Of a stretch of DNA of 64,000 nt, positions 47,658 through 56,944 are shown piece after piece. The DNA comes from CADEEL01 sp050246475. Lineage in GTDB: Bacteria > Pseudomonadota > Alphaproteobacteria > Caulobacterales > Aquidulcibacteraceae. Each line of letters begins with the position of its first letter. The stretch's first letter is position 1. Below the pieces are notes generated by a model. That model was not told the origin of the DNA, made no database searches, and saw nothing but the letters and a program-made list of their open reading frames with translations. The stretch is from NCBI GenBank assembly GCA_050246475.1, contig JBFWVZ010000005.1, positions 186,001 to 250,000 of the forward strand, written 5' to 3'. A program made the position numbers and the translations under genes.

Positions 47658-49774
47658 GCGCCGATCAAGGCGATCCAGCCGTCCTCGTCGATCACCCGCA
47701 CGCCGAGGGCGGTTGCTTCCTTGAGCTTCGAGCCCGCGCCGGGGCCGGCGACAACGAGATCGGTTTTCTTCGAGACGCTGCCGGCCACTTTGGCGCCGAG
47801 CGCGATCGCACGCGCCTTCGCCTCATCGCGCGTCATCTTCTCCAGCGTGCCGGTGAAGACGACCGTCATGCCCGACACTGGGCTCGACTGCGACGGTTTC
47901 TCCGCTTCGGCGGGCGTCACGCCGTCAGGGTTCTTGCGCGCGTGATAGATAAGGCCGTCGAGCGTTTCGCGATTATGCGGCTCCGCGAAGAAATCGATGA
48001 TCGCTTGGGCCTTTATGGGGCCGATCTTCTCCACGCTCGCCAGTTCGGCGCGCGCGCTTTCATCACCCTTCGCGGCGGCGAGCGCAGCTTCGGCAAACGC
48101 ATCCCACGACCCGTAGTGACGCGCGAGCACGCCCGCGAGCGTTTCGCCGATGTGGCGGATGCCGAGCGCGGTGATGAACCGCTCCAGCGCGGGCGCCTTG
48201 CGCGCCTCAATGGACGCCATCAGCTTGGCGACGCTCGTTTCACCGTAGCCTTCGCGTTCGCGGATTTCGTTCGCGTGCTGGTGCAGGCGGAAGATGTCCC
48301 CCGGCGCCTTGAGGAAGCCGGCGTCGTAAAATTCCTCGATCTGCTTATCGCCCAGGCCTTCGATATCGAGCGCTCGGCGCGAGGCGAAATGCTTCAAGCG
48401 CTCCTTGGCTTGCGCCGGGCACGTGAGCCCGCCCGTGCAGCGCTTCACGACATCGGCTTCGCCGGTGTCCGGATCGGTTTCGCGCACGGCGCGCGAACCG
48501 CAGACGGGGCAAACATCCGGAAACTTGTATTTCTTCGCGCCCTTCGGGCGCTTCTCCATCACGACAGAGACGATCTGCGGGATGACGTCGCCGGCGCGCT
48601 GCAGCACGACCGTATCGCCGATGCGCACGTCCTTGCGCTCGATCTCGTCTTCGTTGTGCAGCGTCGCGTTCGTCACCGTGACGCCGCCGACGAAAACGGG
48701 CTTCAAGCGCGCCACGGGCGTCAGCGCGCCTGTGCGGCCAACTTGGATGTCGATGCCTTCGAGGACCGTCTCCGCTTGTTCGGCCGGAAATTTGTGCGCG
48801 ATCGCCCAGCGCGGGCTCCGGGAAACGAAGCCCAGGCGCTCCTGCAGATCGAGGCGATCGACCTTGTAGACGACGCCGTCGATCTCATAAGGCAGCTTCG
48901 CGCGCGCTTCGGCGATGCGGTTGTAGGCGGCGAGCAATTCCGCCGCCGTGCGCCCGGCGCGGCGATGCTCGTTCACGCGGAAGCCGCCTTCAGCCAAACG
49001 ATCGAGCGCGTGGCGGTGTGTTTCCGCGAGCGGCGCTGTGGTTTGGCCCCAGCCCCAAACATAGAAACGCAGCGGGCGCGAGGCGGTGATTTTTGGATCA
49101 AGCTGGCGCACCGCGCCGGCGGCGGCGTTGCGCGGGTTCACGTAGATCTGCGCGCCGGCGGCCTCGGCGCGCGCGTTCATCTCCGCGAATGCCTTTTTCT
49201 CCATATAGATCTCGCCGCGGATTTCGATGCTTTCCGGCCAACGCGCACCTTTGAGCTTTGCGGGAATGTCGCCAATCGTGCGGAGGTTTTCCGTCACGTC
49301 CTCGCCTTCACGCCCATCGCCGCGCGTGGCGCCCTGCACGAAGACGCCGTTCTCGTAGCGCAGGCTCGCGGAGAGGCCGTCGATCTTCGGCTCGGATTCG
49401 ATCATCGGCGCGTCGGCTTCCGCGATGTTCAGGAAACGGCGGATGCGCGCGAGAAAATCCGCGACGTCTTCTTCCGCGAAAGCGTTGTCGAGGGAAAGCA
49501 TCGGCGCGCGGTGAAGGACCTTCTTGAATCCTTCGCTGGGGCGGCCGCCGACTTTCTTCGCGGGCGAATCCGCGGAGACGAGTTCGGGGAATCGCGCGGC
49601 GATCGCGTCATGGCGGCGGCGCAGCGCGTCGTACGCCGCGTCGGAGATCACCGGCGCGTCTTCCTCGTGGTAGCGCTGATCGTGTTCGGCGATGGCGGAG
49701 GCCAGACGCGCAAGCTCCCGCTCCGCCTCTTTCGCCGTCAAATCTGGAACCAGTTTTTCGGCCGCCTTGGCCAT
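47654..49774 (-). CDS. ligA: NAD+-dependent DNA ligase
   Basis: A 706-residue essential enzyme that seals nicks during replication. An N-terminal Ia domain, the adenylation motif EPKIDGLSASLRYENG (lysine of KxDG), QVGRTGALTPVARLKPV, the four-Cys zinc finger (CPVCGSR and CTGGLTCPAQ), helix-hairpin-helix repeats and a C-terminal BRCT domain (TVVFTGTLEKMTRDEAKARA) are all present. Leftward, downstream of bamD; the intervening recN of related genomes is missing here. Confidence 0.97.
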   Translation of the reverse strand: MAKAAEKLVPDLTAKEAERELARLASAIAEHDQRYHEEDAPVISDAAYDALRRRHDAIAARFPELVSADSPAKKVGGRPSEGFKKVLHRAPMLSLDNAFAEEDVADFLARIRRFLNIAEADAPMIESEPKIDGLSASLRYENGVFVQGATRGDGREGEDVTENLRTIGDIPAKLKGARWPESIEIRGEIYMEKKAFAEMNARAEAAGAQIYVNPRNAAAGAVRQLDPKITASRPLRFYVWGWGQTTAPLAETHRHALDRLAEGGFRVNEHRRAGRTAAELLAAYNRIAEARAKLPYEIDGVVYKVDRLDLQERLGFVSRSPRWAIAHKFPAEQAETVLEGIDIQVGRTGALTPVARLKPVFVGGVTVTNATLHNEDEIERKDVRIGDTVVLQRAGDVIPQIVSVVMEKRPKGAKKYKFPDVCPVCGSRAVRETDPDTGEADVVKRCTGGLTCPAQAKERLKHFASRRALDIEGLGDKQIEEFYDAGFLKAPGDIFRLHQHANEIREREGYGETSVAKLMASIEARKAPALERFITALGIRHIGETLAGVLARHYGSWDAFAEAALAAAKGDESARAELASVEKIGPIKAQAIIDFFAEPHNRETLDGLIYHARKNPDGVTPAEAEKPSQSSPVSGMTVVFTGTLEKMTRDEAKARAIALGAKVAGSVSKKTDLVVAGPGAGSKLKEATALGVRVIDEDGWIALIGA

Positions 49775-49792
49775 GGGGTCACGCCGCCCCTT

Positions 49793-50032
49793 CTAGGCGC
49801 ACGCTTTGTGCGCTTTCGTCACGCGTTCCGTTGAAGCGGGAAAGCGCGCGAGAGCGGCTTGGGGGCGCACCGGGCGTTTCACCAATTCGCCGCCGCAATT
49901 CGGGCAGCGGCCGGCGAATTTCTGCGAAGCGCAATCGGGACAGAACGTGCACTCGAACGAGCAAATCCGCGCATCCGCATCCGCCGCCAGATCGCGATCG
50001 CAACATTCGCAGTTTGGCCTGAGCGCCAGCAT
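49793..50032 (-). CDS. DUF1272 zinc-ribbon-like protein
   Basis: A 79-residue protein: MLALRPNCECCDRDLAADAD then ICSFECTFCPDCA and GRCPNCGGELVKRP, a set of eight cysteines in CxxC pairs that would bind zinc ions. This matches DUF1272, a small family annotated in many proteobacteria with no function. Lies between bamD and ligA, overlapping the bamD stop by one base. Confidence 0.85.
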   Translation of the reverse strand: MLALRPNCECCDRDLAADADARICSFECTFCPDCASQKFAGRCPNCGGELVKRPVRPQAALARFPASTERVTKAHKACA

Positions 50033-50868
50033 CAGAAGATGCGCGAGAGCCAGCCGCGCCGCTGGCGCTCTTCTTGCGTCGCCGGCGTAACGCCGCGCCG
50101 CTCCATCAGCTCGTAAGTGCGCTCATACCACTCGCTGCCGGGGAAATTGTACCCAAGCACGGCGGCGGAGCGCTGCGCTTCATCGAGCATGCCGACGGTG
50201 AGATAGGATTCTACCAGGCGGTGGAGCGCTTCGGGCACGTGGCTCGTGCGCTGATAGTGCTCGTCTTCGACGACGCGCCGGAATCGGTTCATGGCGGCGA
50301 GCGTCTGGCCCTGGTTCAGATAGAAGCGGCCGATCTCCATCTCTTTGCCGGCCAGCTGATCGTACGTCATGTCGATCTTGAGGCGCGCGTCGCGCGCATA
50401 ATCGCTCTCCGGGAAACGCCGCACGACCTCTTGGAGCGCATTGAGCGCGGCCTGCGTCGTCGCCTGATCGCGGCCGACGTCGAGGATGCGTTCGAAGTGG
50501 CAAATCGCGATGAGATAATAGGCGTAGGGCGCGCTCTCATTGCCGGGGTGAAGCGCGATGAACCGCTGCGCCGCGGAGACCGCGTCATCATAGTCGCGTG
50601 CGCGGTACTTGGCGTAGGCGTTCATCAGGATGGCTCGGCGCGCCCAGGACGAATACGGGTGCTGACGCTCCACTTCCTCGAAGGCGGTGGCCGCATCGGA
50701 CCAGCGGCCGCGATCGAGAAGATCGGCGGCGCGGTTGTAGAGCTGCTCGACCGGCTCTTCCTGATATTGCAGCGACGCACGTTGGCGGTCCCCCGCGCAA
50801 GCCGTCGCCGTCAGCGCCACGACCGCCAGGCCCGCCGCGCGCGCCCAAAGCGGAATGTCTCGGATCAT
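50032..50868 (-). CDS. bamD: Outer membrane assembly lipoprotein BamD
   Basis: A 278-residue lipoprotein of the BAM complex that inserts beta-barrel proteins. Lipobox VALTATACAG; then five TPR-like repeats, e.g. PVEQLYNRAADLLDRGRW, WARRAILMNAYAKYRARDY, and ESYLTVGMLDEAQRSAAVLG. It follows lpxC leftward after 150 bases, the common alphaproteobacterial order. Formerly called ComL/YfiO. Confidence 0.95.
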   Translation of the reverse strand: MIRDIPLWARAAGLAVVALTATACAGDRQRASLQYQEEPVEQLYNRAADLLDRGRWSDAATAFEEVERQHPYSSWARRAILMNAYAKYRARDYDDAVSAAQRFIALHPGNESAPYAYYLIAICHFERILDVGRDQATTQAALNALQEVVRRFPESDYARDARLKIDMTYDQLAGKEMEIGRFYLNQGQTLAAMNRFRRVVEDEHYQRTSHVPEALHRLVESYLTVGMLDEAQRSAAVLGYNFPGSEWYERTYELMERRGVTPATQEERQRRGWLSRIF

Positions 50869-51021
50869 GGACGAAACCCTCTAAGCCGGGGCCCCTCGGC
50901 CGCCCGGCGCGGCCATGGGCTTACTATGCCTCTCCGCGCCGGGAAAGCGGCGGGCGCCGCTGCCCGCAGCGGACTGTGCAAAACCCTGAAATTACGGCGG
51001 CTTTGCGCCTTCGCCGGGTGT

Positions 51022-51942
51022 CTAGCCGAGCGCGGCGGCCCGCACAGGCTGATCCAGCGATTCCCAGCGCCAAGCGTGCGGCGCGGCCATCAGCGCGGCC
51101 AGGAGCTTGGCGTTCATCGCGTGCCCGGGCTGATCGGCGACATAGCGCCCCGCGATGGGGGCGCCCGCGAGGGCGAGATCGCCCACCGCGTCCAGCATCT
51201 TGTGGCGGACGAACTCGTCCTCGAAACGCAGGCCCTCGGGATTGAGCACACGGCCCTCTTCCACGACGACCGCGTTGTCCATCGAAGCGCCGAGCCCACG
51301 CCCGGCGGCGCGCATCGCGTCCACGTCCTTCGCGAAGCCGAACGTGCGTGCATCCGCTATATCGGCAAGGAAGCTCTCGCGCGTGAGTTTCGCGGTGCGG
51401 CGCTGCGTGCCGATGGCGGCATCCTGAAAGCGGATCGTCACATCCAGCGCCAATTCCTCGGCATCGAAATCGGGCTCGAGCGCGGCTTCCTTGGCGCCGT
51501 CCTTCACCGCGACGCGCTCCACGATGCGGATGACGCGGCGGTGAGCGCCCAGAACGCGCTGGCCGGCATTCTCCAGAATTTGCACGAAGGGCGCGGCCGA
51601 GCCGTCGAGGATCGGCAGCTCGGGGCCATCGATCTCGACGATCAGATTGTCGATCTCAAGCCCGGCGCAGGCGGCGAGAAAATGCTCGACGGTGGCGATC
51701 TCGACGCCCGCCTCGTTGCGCAGCGTCGTGCCCAGGAGCGTGGCCGCGACATTCTCGGCGGCGGCCTTGATGCGGTTGTTCTCCGCGATGTCGGTGCGGA
51801 CGAAGACGATGCCCGTCCCGGCTTCGGCCGGCTTGACGACAAGGCGCGCGTGCGCGCCGGAGTGCACGCCGATGCCCGCGCACATGGCGGGGCCTGCGAT
51901 GGTCGTCTGCAAGCGCATGGGTTCTCCCCCGCCGAAGGCCAT
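51022..51942 (-). CDS. lpxC: UDP-3-O-acyl-N-acetylglucosamine deacetylase LpxC
   Basis: A 306-residue zinc enzyme for the first committed step of lipid A synthesis. Zinc ligands and acid/base residues: His in IATVEHFLAACAGLEIDN, His and Asp in VRHKMLDAVGDLALAG and the catalytic His in QPGHAMNAKLLAAL. The N-terminal TTIAGPAMCAGIGVHSG is typical. Start ATG 51942 is preceded by GGAG. It lies between a TPR gene (divergent) and bamD. Confidence 0.96.
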   Translation of the reverse strand: MAFGGGEPMRLQTTIAGPAMCAGIGVHSGAHARLVVKPAEAGTGIVFVRTDIAENNRIKAAAENVAATLLGTTLRNEAGVEIATVEHFLAACAGLEIDNLIVEIDGPELPILDGSAAPFVQILENAGQRVLGAHRRVIRIVERVAVKDGAKEAALEPDFDAEELALDVTIRFQDAAIGTQRRTAKLTRESFLADIADARTFGFAKDVDAMRAAGRGLGASMDNAVVVEEGRVLNPEGLRFEDEFVRHKMLDAVGDLALAGAPIAGRYVADQPGHAMNAKLLAALMAAPHAWRWESLDQPVRAAALG

Positions 51943-52084
51943 CTTTGCTCCTTATCCCCTCACCAAAGAGGATGTACGGATGGAGCGGGATGCGCTCAAA
52001 ACACGTTGCGCTACGGTTTGTGACAATTAAAGCTAATGAAAAGACTGGGGATTTTCACCACCGGCGCGGGGGCCTGAAACGCAC

Positions 52085-53797
52085 GTGAGCGGGCCGCCGC
52101 AAAACCCGCCGCGCGGGCCTCCCGCGCGCCCTTCGCTGGGGCGGCGATTCGAAACGCTGATGGCCGACGCCAAGGGCCAAGGCCAGCGCGCCGCGGAGGC
52201 CGGGCGCGCCGCCGCGGCCATCGCGTTGGAGCTCGATCCCAGGCTCGCGGAAGAGGCGTTCGAACGCGTGCTCGCGGCCGATCCGCTGGACGCGATCTCG
52301 CGCTTGGCGCTGGCCCAGCTCAAGACCGATCGCGGCGACCTCGCGGCCGCGGAAGCGGATGCGGCGCGCGCGTTCGCGGAGGCTGTCGAGCAGACCGCCA
52401 AGGCGCTGGCCGCCTTCGCGCTTGGCGAGATCGCGTTGGCCCGCGGGCGCAAGGCCGAGGCGAAGAACGCCTTCGCAGCGTCGCACGATCTTTTCGAGGC
52501 GATCCTCAAGAGCGACCCCGGCGATTACGACGCGCTCAGGCACCACGCGCGCGCATGCCAGCGGCTCGCGGAGTTCACTGTCGTTGAATCGGGCGCAGCC
52601 CTAGGGCGGCTCGCGCACGCTGAAGCGCTCACTGTGCTGGAGACGCTCTCCGAACGCGAAGACGCGAAGCTCGATCTCGCGGAGGACTTGGCGCTGGGAT
52701 GCGCGCGGCTGGCGGCGCTCTCCGTTGAACTCGGCGATCTTGAGTCCGCGGAGAAATGCGCCGAGGCGTGCGTCGGTTGGCGCTTGCGCCTGGCCGATGG
52801 CGAGCCCGATGTCGCGGCATGGCGGGAGGATTTGGCCGCCGCCTACGAGGCGCAGGCCGCCGTCGAGCTTTTGACGCGACGCTATCTGCAGGCGCGTGAA
52901 TCCTGCGACCGCGCGATCAAGCTGCGTGTCGGGATCGCGGCGGCCGCGCCGCACGATGCGCGCCGGCGGCGCTTGCTTGCCGCGTCGTGGCGGCTCTCGG
53001 CGCAGTGCGCCGCGCGTGTCGAGGAATGGGCGCACGCAAAGAATGCCGCCGCGCAGGCGCGCGCGCTGGCGGAGCGCGACGGGAGCGAAGCCGGCGTCAA
53101 GGCGCTCTACACGGCGTTGCTGCTCGAAGGCGACATCGCACTCAAGGCGCACGATCTCGAGGGCGCGCGCCAGGCGTTCGCCCAAGCATGCGAGTTTGCA
53201 CAGAGCCATGTCGAGCGCGATCCGGAATGGACGCCGCTCCTTGCCGCCGCCTGGGAGCGGCTGGGCGATGTGGGCGCGGCCGCAGCGCGCCACGCCGGCG
53301 CGCGCGACGCTTTCGCCCGCGCACGCGCGCTCCTCGGCGCGAGCGACAAGAAGGCCGATGCGCGCCTCTCCTTGAAGGCGGGCGAAGCCGCCCTCGCCGC
53401 GGGAGACCGCGACGGCGCGCGCACGGCATTCACTCAATCCTGCAGCGTGCGGCTCGCGCTCGTCGAAGCAAGCCCAAACGATTTCAAACTGGCGCGAGAT
53501 CTGGCCGTAGGGATGGAGCGCATCGGGCTCCTGGCCCAAAGCGCGGGGGACAAGAAACTAGCCCGCGCCGCTTGGCGCGACGAGCTGAAGATCGCCGACG
53601 CGCTCATGGTGGCGACGCCGCGCGACGAGGCCGCGATCCGTTTCTGCGCGATCGTGCACGCGCACATCGTAACGCTCGAAGAGACGGATATGCACGCGCA
53701 CCGCGCGGACGCCTTCGCGCTCCTCGATCAGCTCGAAGCGATGGGAAAATTGAGCGAGAACGATAAGGCCCTGCGCGCCCGCCTGGAGCGCGCCTGA
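52085..53797 (+). CDS. TPR-repeat helical protein
   Basis: A 570-residue Ala-rich, all-helical protein. Many TPR-like pairs are visible (ISRLALAQLKTDRGDLAAAE, ALGEIALARGRKAEAKNAFA, ALLLEGDIALKAHDLEGARQ, DVGAAAARHAGARDAFARA), with conserved Ala/Gly/Leu spacing, and no signal peptide or membrane segment. It is therefore a cytoplasmic scaffold or adaptor. The start is GTG 52085. Divergent from lpxC and not part of the usual division cluster; it separates lpxC from ftsZ. Function unknown. Confidence 0.72.
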   Translation: MSGPPQNPPRGPPARPSLGRRFETLMADAKGQGQRAAEAGRAAAAIALELDPRLAEEAFERVLAADPLDAISRLALAQLKTDRGDLAAAEADAARAFAEAVEQTAKALAAFALGEIALARGRKAEAKNAFAASHDLFEAILKSDPGDYDALRHHARACQRLAEFTVVESGAALGRLAHAEALTVLETLSEREDAKLDLAEDLALGCARLAALSVELGDLESAEKCAEACVGWRLRLADGEPDVAAWREDLAAAYEAQAAVELLTRRYLQARESCDRAIKLRVGIAAAAPHDARRRRLLAASWRLSAQCAARVEEWAHAKNAAAQARALAERDGSEAGVKALYTALLLEGDIALKAHDLEGARQAFAQACEFAQSHVERDPEWTPLLAAAWERLGDVGAAAARHAGARDAFARARALLGASDKKADARLSLKAGEAALAAGDRDGARTAFTQSCSVRLALVEASPNDFKLARDLAVGMERIGLLAQSAGDKKLARAAWRDELKIADALMVATPRDEAAIRFCAIVHAHIVTLEETDMHAHRADAFALLDQLEAMGKLSENDKALRARLERA

Positions 53798-53829
53798 AGC
53801 GCGCGCCAAGCGAGGGCGCTTCGGGCGCG

Positions 53830-54144
53830 CTACCAGATAACCTCAAAGCAGCCGCGCGCCGAGCCGAGCGTCTTTGCGCCGTCCGCGGCGGAGACTTCGA
53901 ACATCGTGTCGTCGATGAACATCGAGCCGCTGGCTTCCGTGCTGAAGCGCTTGCCCGCCTTGCCGACAACGGAAACGCCCTGAGCGTTTTGCTCAACCCT
54001 CACTTTGATCTTCCATTTGCCGACGCGGATCCATTGCTCCTCTTCGTTGCGGCGGGAGAAGAGTTCGGGATCGATGGAGATGCGCGGAACGCGCGTGGGT
54101 GACTTTTCGTCATCCCAGAGCAGAAAATTGTCGAGATGGATCAT
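53830..54144 (-). CDS. Small protein of unknown function downstream of ftsZ
   Basis: A 104-residue beta-rich protein (starts MIHLDNFLLWDDEKSPTRVP, ends SARGCFEVIW) with no signal or membrane segment. The pattern IRVGKWKIKVRVEQ then GSMFIDDTMFEVSA suggests a single small beta barrel or sandwich. It follows ftsZ leftward, 65 bases beyond the ftsZ stop, so it may share a transcript. No family recognised. Confidence 0.6.
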   Translation of the reverse strand: MIHLDNFLLWDDEKSPTRVPRISIDPELFSRRNEEEQWIRVGKWKIKVRVEQNAQGVSVVGKAGKRFSTEASGSMFIDDTMFEVSAADGAKTLGSARGCFEVIW

Positions 54145-54209
54145 CTGCGCCTCCTATGCGGGTTGATGCAACCTTTAGTTGCATATCCGCAATGAGAACG
54201 CAAACGCGC

Positions 54210-55502
54210 CTATCGCTGGTTCATCTGGCGGCGCAGAAAGGCTGGGATCTCAAGCTCTTCATCGAGCGCGGGATCGATCGGTTCTTGAGGCTGGCGGCCC
54301 GCCGGCTCGCGCCGCGGCGGCGGCGGATCGTCCTGGCCGGATTTCATCCACCCGAAGAGGCTGAAGCCGCGCCGCTCGGGTTCGCTTTCAGCGATGGCGA
54401 AGCTCGGGCGCTCTTCTTCCTCATAGACGCTGGCGGCGCTGTCGAACGCGGCGGCGCGATCTTCGAGTGAGAAGCGGCGCGACGGCGCTTCCGCCGCACG
54501 GCGCGCGGGCTGCACGATCGTCTGCTGCGAGACGATGGCCTCGTCATCAATGCCCGTGGCGACGACCGAAACGCGGATGCGGCCTTCGAGCGCCTGATCG
54601 AACGTCGAGCCCAGGATGATGTTGGCGTTGGGATCGACCTCGGCGCGAATTTCGTTCGCGGCGGCGTCAACCTCGTACAAGGTCATGTCGAAGCCGCCGG
54701 TGATGTTGATGAGCACGCCCTTGGCGCCGCGCATCGAGACGATGTCCAAGAGCGGGTTGGTGATGGCGCCGTGCGCGGCGTCGAGCGCGCGGTTGTGCCC
54801 CTCGCCTTCGCCGGTGCCCATCATCGCGGTGCCCATCTCGGCCATCACAGTGCGGACGTCGGCGAAGTCGAGATTGATGAGGCCGGGCATGACCATGAGA
54901 TCGGTGACGCCGCGGACGCCCGAATAGAGCACCTGATCCGCCATCTGGAACGCCTCGGCGAAGGTCGTGCGCTCATTGGCGATGCGGAAGAGGTTCTGGT
55001 TCGGGATGACGATCAGCGTATCGACGTGCTTGCGCAGCTCCTGCACGCCCTGCTCGGCCAGCACCATCCGGCGCTGCCCTTCGAAGTGGAACGGCTTGGT
55101 GACGACCGCGATCGTCAGGATGCCGCGCTCACGCGCCGCGCGCGCGATGACGGGCGCCGCGCCCGTGCCGGTGCCGCCGCCCATGCCGGCCGCGACGAAG
55201 ACCATGTGCGCGCCGTCGAGAAACTCCGCGATCTCGGCGACGCTCTCCTGCGCGGCGGCCTGCCCGACCTCGGGACGCGCTCCCGCGCCCAGCCCCTCGG
55301 TAATGGCTTGGCCGAGCTGGATGCGATGGGGCGTGCGTGCGCGCAGCAGCGCCTGCGCGTCCGTGTTGGCGACGACGAACTCGACGCCCGCCAGATTGGC
55401 GTCGATCATGTTGTTGACGGCGTTTCCGCCGGCGCCGCCGACGCCGAAGACAACGATCCGCGGCCTCAACTCGCTCACGCCGGCCGCGCTATTCTGGTTC
55501 AT
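54210..55502 (-). CDS. ftsZ: Cell division protein FtsZ
   Basis: A 430-residue tubulin-like GTPase that forms the division ring. The N-terminal RIVVFGVGGAGGNAVNNMI and the tubulin signature GGGTGTGAAPVIARAA bind GTP; the T7-loop INLDFADVRTVM supplies the residues that hydrolyse GTP of the neighbour. A variable C-terminal linker ends in the conserved peptide EELEIPAFLRRQ that binds FtsA. Follows ftsA leftward after 134 bases that contain CtrA-like and GANTC sites. Confidence 0.98.
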   Translation of the reverse strand: MNQNSAAGVSELRPRIVVFGVGGAGGNAVNNMIDANLAGVEFVVANTDAQALLRARTPHRIQLGQAITEGLGAGARPEVGQAAAQESVAEIAEFLDGAHMVFVAAGMGGGTGTGAAPVIARAARERGILTIAVVTKPFHFEGQRRMVLAEQGVQELRKHVDTLIVIPNQNLFRIANERTTFAEAFQMADQVLYSGVRGVTDLMVMPGLINLDFADVRTVMAEMGTAMMGTGEGEGHNRALDAAHGAITNPLLDIVSMRGAKGVLINITGGFDMTLYEVDAAANEIRAEVDPNANIILGSTFDQALEGRIRVSVVATGIDDEAIVSQQTIVQPARRAAEAPSRRFSLEDRAAAFDSAASVYEEEERPSFAIAESEPERRGFSLFGWMKSGQDDPPPPRREPAGRQPQEPIDPALDEELEIPAFLRRQMNQR

Positions 55503-55523
55503 CCGCTGCTCCAGGGGACGTTC

Positions 55524-55595
55524 GAATCCCCAGCCCGCGCTAATGTGCGCTAGGGAACATGTGTTTTCCAGGGCGCGCGCTTAACACACCGCTAA
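55524..55595 (-). promoter_or_regulatory. Candidate CtrA site and CcrM site before ftsZ
   Basis: TTAA-N7-CTAA at 55581-55595 (read leftward TTAG-N7-TTAA) fits the CtrA recognition TTAA-N7-TTAA with one mismatch, 79 bases before the ftsZ start. GAATC at 55524-55528 is a GANTC methylation target of CcrM 22 bases before it. In Caulobacter both CtrA and CcrM control ftsZ, so the placement is suggestive; it is inference only. Confidence 0.45.
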
Positions 55596-55636
55596 TTCTT
55601 TCAGCATTGCGATTGCGCAAGAATGGCGCGCGCGGC

Positions 55637-56944
55637 TCAGAAATTGTCCTTGAGCCAGGCCCATGCGCGCGAAGCCGCAGCCGTGGCCGCGCGGCTCACC
55701 TCACGCAAGCTCGGCTCGTAAGCCTGCGCTTCAGCGGCTTCGGGCGGGCGGTCGAGGCGCCAGCGAAGCAACCCGGCTGCGGTGGTGAAGGCCGCGCCCG
55801 CTTGGCCGGCATCGATATCGTTGACGCCCATTGGGCGCCCAATGCGGACTGGCAGACCCAGCAGCTCTTGCGCGACTTCGCGCGCGCCCGCGATTTGAGC
55901 GCCTCCACCGGTGAGGATGGCGCGCTGCGGTGCGCGGTTGGCGCCCAAGCGCGCCTCCGCCACGCGGGCGCGCGCCAACAGAATCGTCTCACGGAAGCGC
56001 GGGGCGAGCGCATCGTGGATCGTCTTTTTCGCGATGATCTGCGCTTCGAGACGCCCGTCGTCGCCGACGCGGGGAGCTTCCAGCGCTTCGCGCGGATCGT
56101 AGGCGCCGCCGACGACGCCGTGCAGCAGCTTGGCGCGCTCCGCGGCCGGAAAAGTCGCGCCCAGAGCCTTGGCGAGATCGCGCGTCATCCGCGCGCCCCC
56201 GATCGGCACATGATCGACATGGACGAGGCCTTCCGCGCACAGCACCGCGACGCCCGCGCCGCCCGCGCCAAGATCGATCACCAGCACGCCTTGCGCGCGT
56301 TCTTCGTCGGTCGCCGCGCCAAGTGCGGCGGCATAAGGCGCCGCGACGATGTCGGCGGGTTCGACGCCCGCGGCGCGGATGCATTGGCGCAGCGCATCGA
56401 CCGCTTGGCCGGGCGCGGTGACGATGCAGGCTTCGACCGTGAGCGTCGAGCCCTGGCGGCCGCGCGGATCGGAAACGAGCGCGCCGCCGTCAATCGAATA
56501 GCCGAGCGGCGCAACGTGCAGCGCGGCCTTGCCCGGCGCGGGCGCCGCATGGATTGCCGCGGCGAGCGCGGCTTGCGCCTCGCGCACGCCGATTTCGGTT
56601 CCGCGCACACGCGCTTGTCCGCGCACGATGCGTGCGTGGAGACCGGGGCCGGAATAGCAGGCGACGACTTCGCGGATGCTTTCCTCCGCACCGCGTTCGG
56701 CCTCATCGATGGCGATGCGGATGGAGCGCGCGCAGGATTCGAAATCGGCCGCGCCGCTCGCGGCGCTGGTGGCTTGGATGCCGGCGCCGATCACGTCGAG
56801 CGGGCGGCCACGCTGGCCCGGCGCGGTGCAGCTCATGGGCGTGGCGAGACAAACCGTCTTGGCGCAGCCGACATCGAGCGCGGCGGCCAGAACCGCGCGT
56901 GATTTTTCAACGCGATGCGGCGCGGGAGCGAGATCGAGCGCCAT
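55637..56944 (-). CDS. ftsA: Cell division protein FtsA
   Basis: A 435-residue actin-fold ATPase that anchors FtsZ to the membrane. It shows LAAALDVGCAKTVCLATP (phosphate 1), VLVIDLGAGGAGVAVLCAEG (phosphate 2) and the ILTGGGAQIAGAREVAQELL region. The C-terminal amphipathic membrane-binding helix appears in RAWAWLKDNF. Overlaps the ftsQ stop by one base (TGATG), so is translationally coupled. Confidence 0.96.
   Translation of the reverse strand: MALDLAPAPHRVEKSRAVLAAALDVGCAKTVCLATPMSCTAPGQRGRPLDVIGAGIQATSAASGAADFESCARSIRIAIDEAERGAEESIREVVACYSGPGLHARIVRGQARVRGTEIGVREAQAALAAAIHAAPAPGKAALHVAPLGYSIDGGALVSDPRGRQGSTLTVEACIVTAPGQAVDALRQCIRAAGVEPADIVAAPYAAALGAATDEERAQGVLVIDLGAGGAGVAVLCAEGLVHVDHVPIGGARMTRDLAKALGATFPAAERAKLLHGVVGGAYDPREALEAPRVGDDGRLEAQIIAKKTIHDALAPRFRETILLARARVAEARLGANRAPQRAILTGGGAQIAGAREVAQELLGLPVRIGRPMGVNDIDAGQAGAAFTTAAGLLRWRLDRPPEAAEAQAYEPSLREVSRAATAAASRAWAWLKDNF

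Noticed and set aside
47597..49834. Rightward open frame of 745 codons
   Set aside because: Antisense of ligA, whose domains are unmistakable on the other strand.
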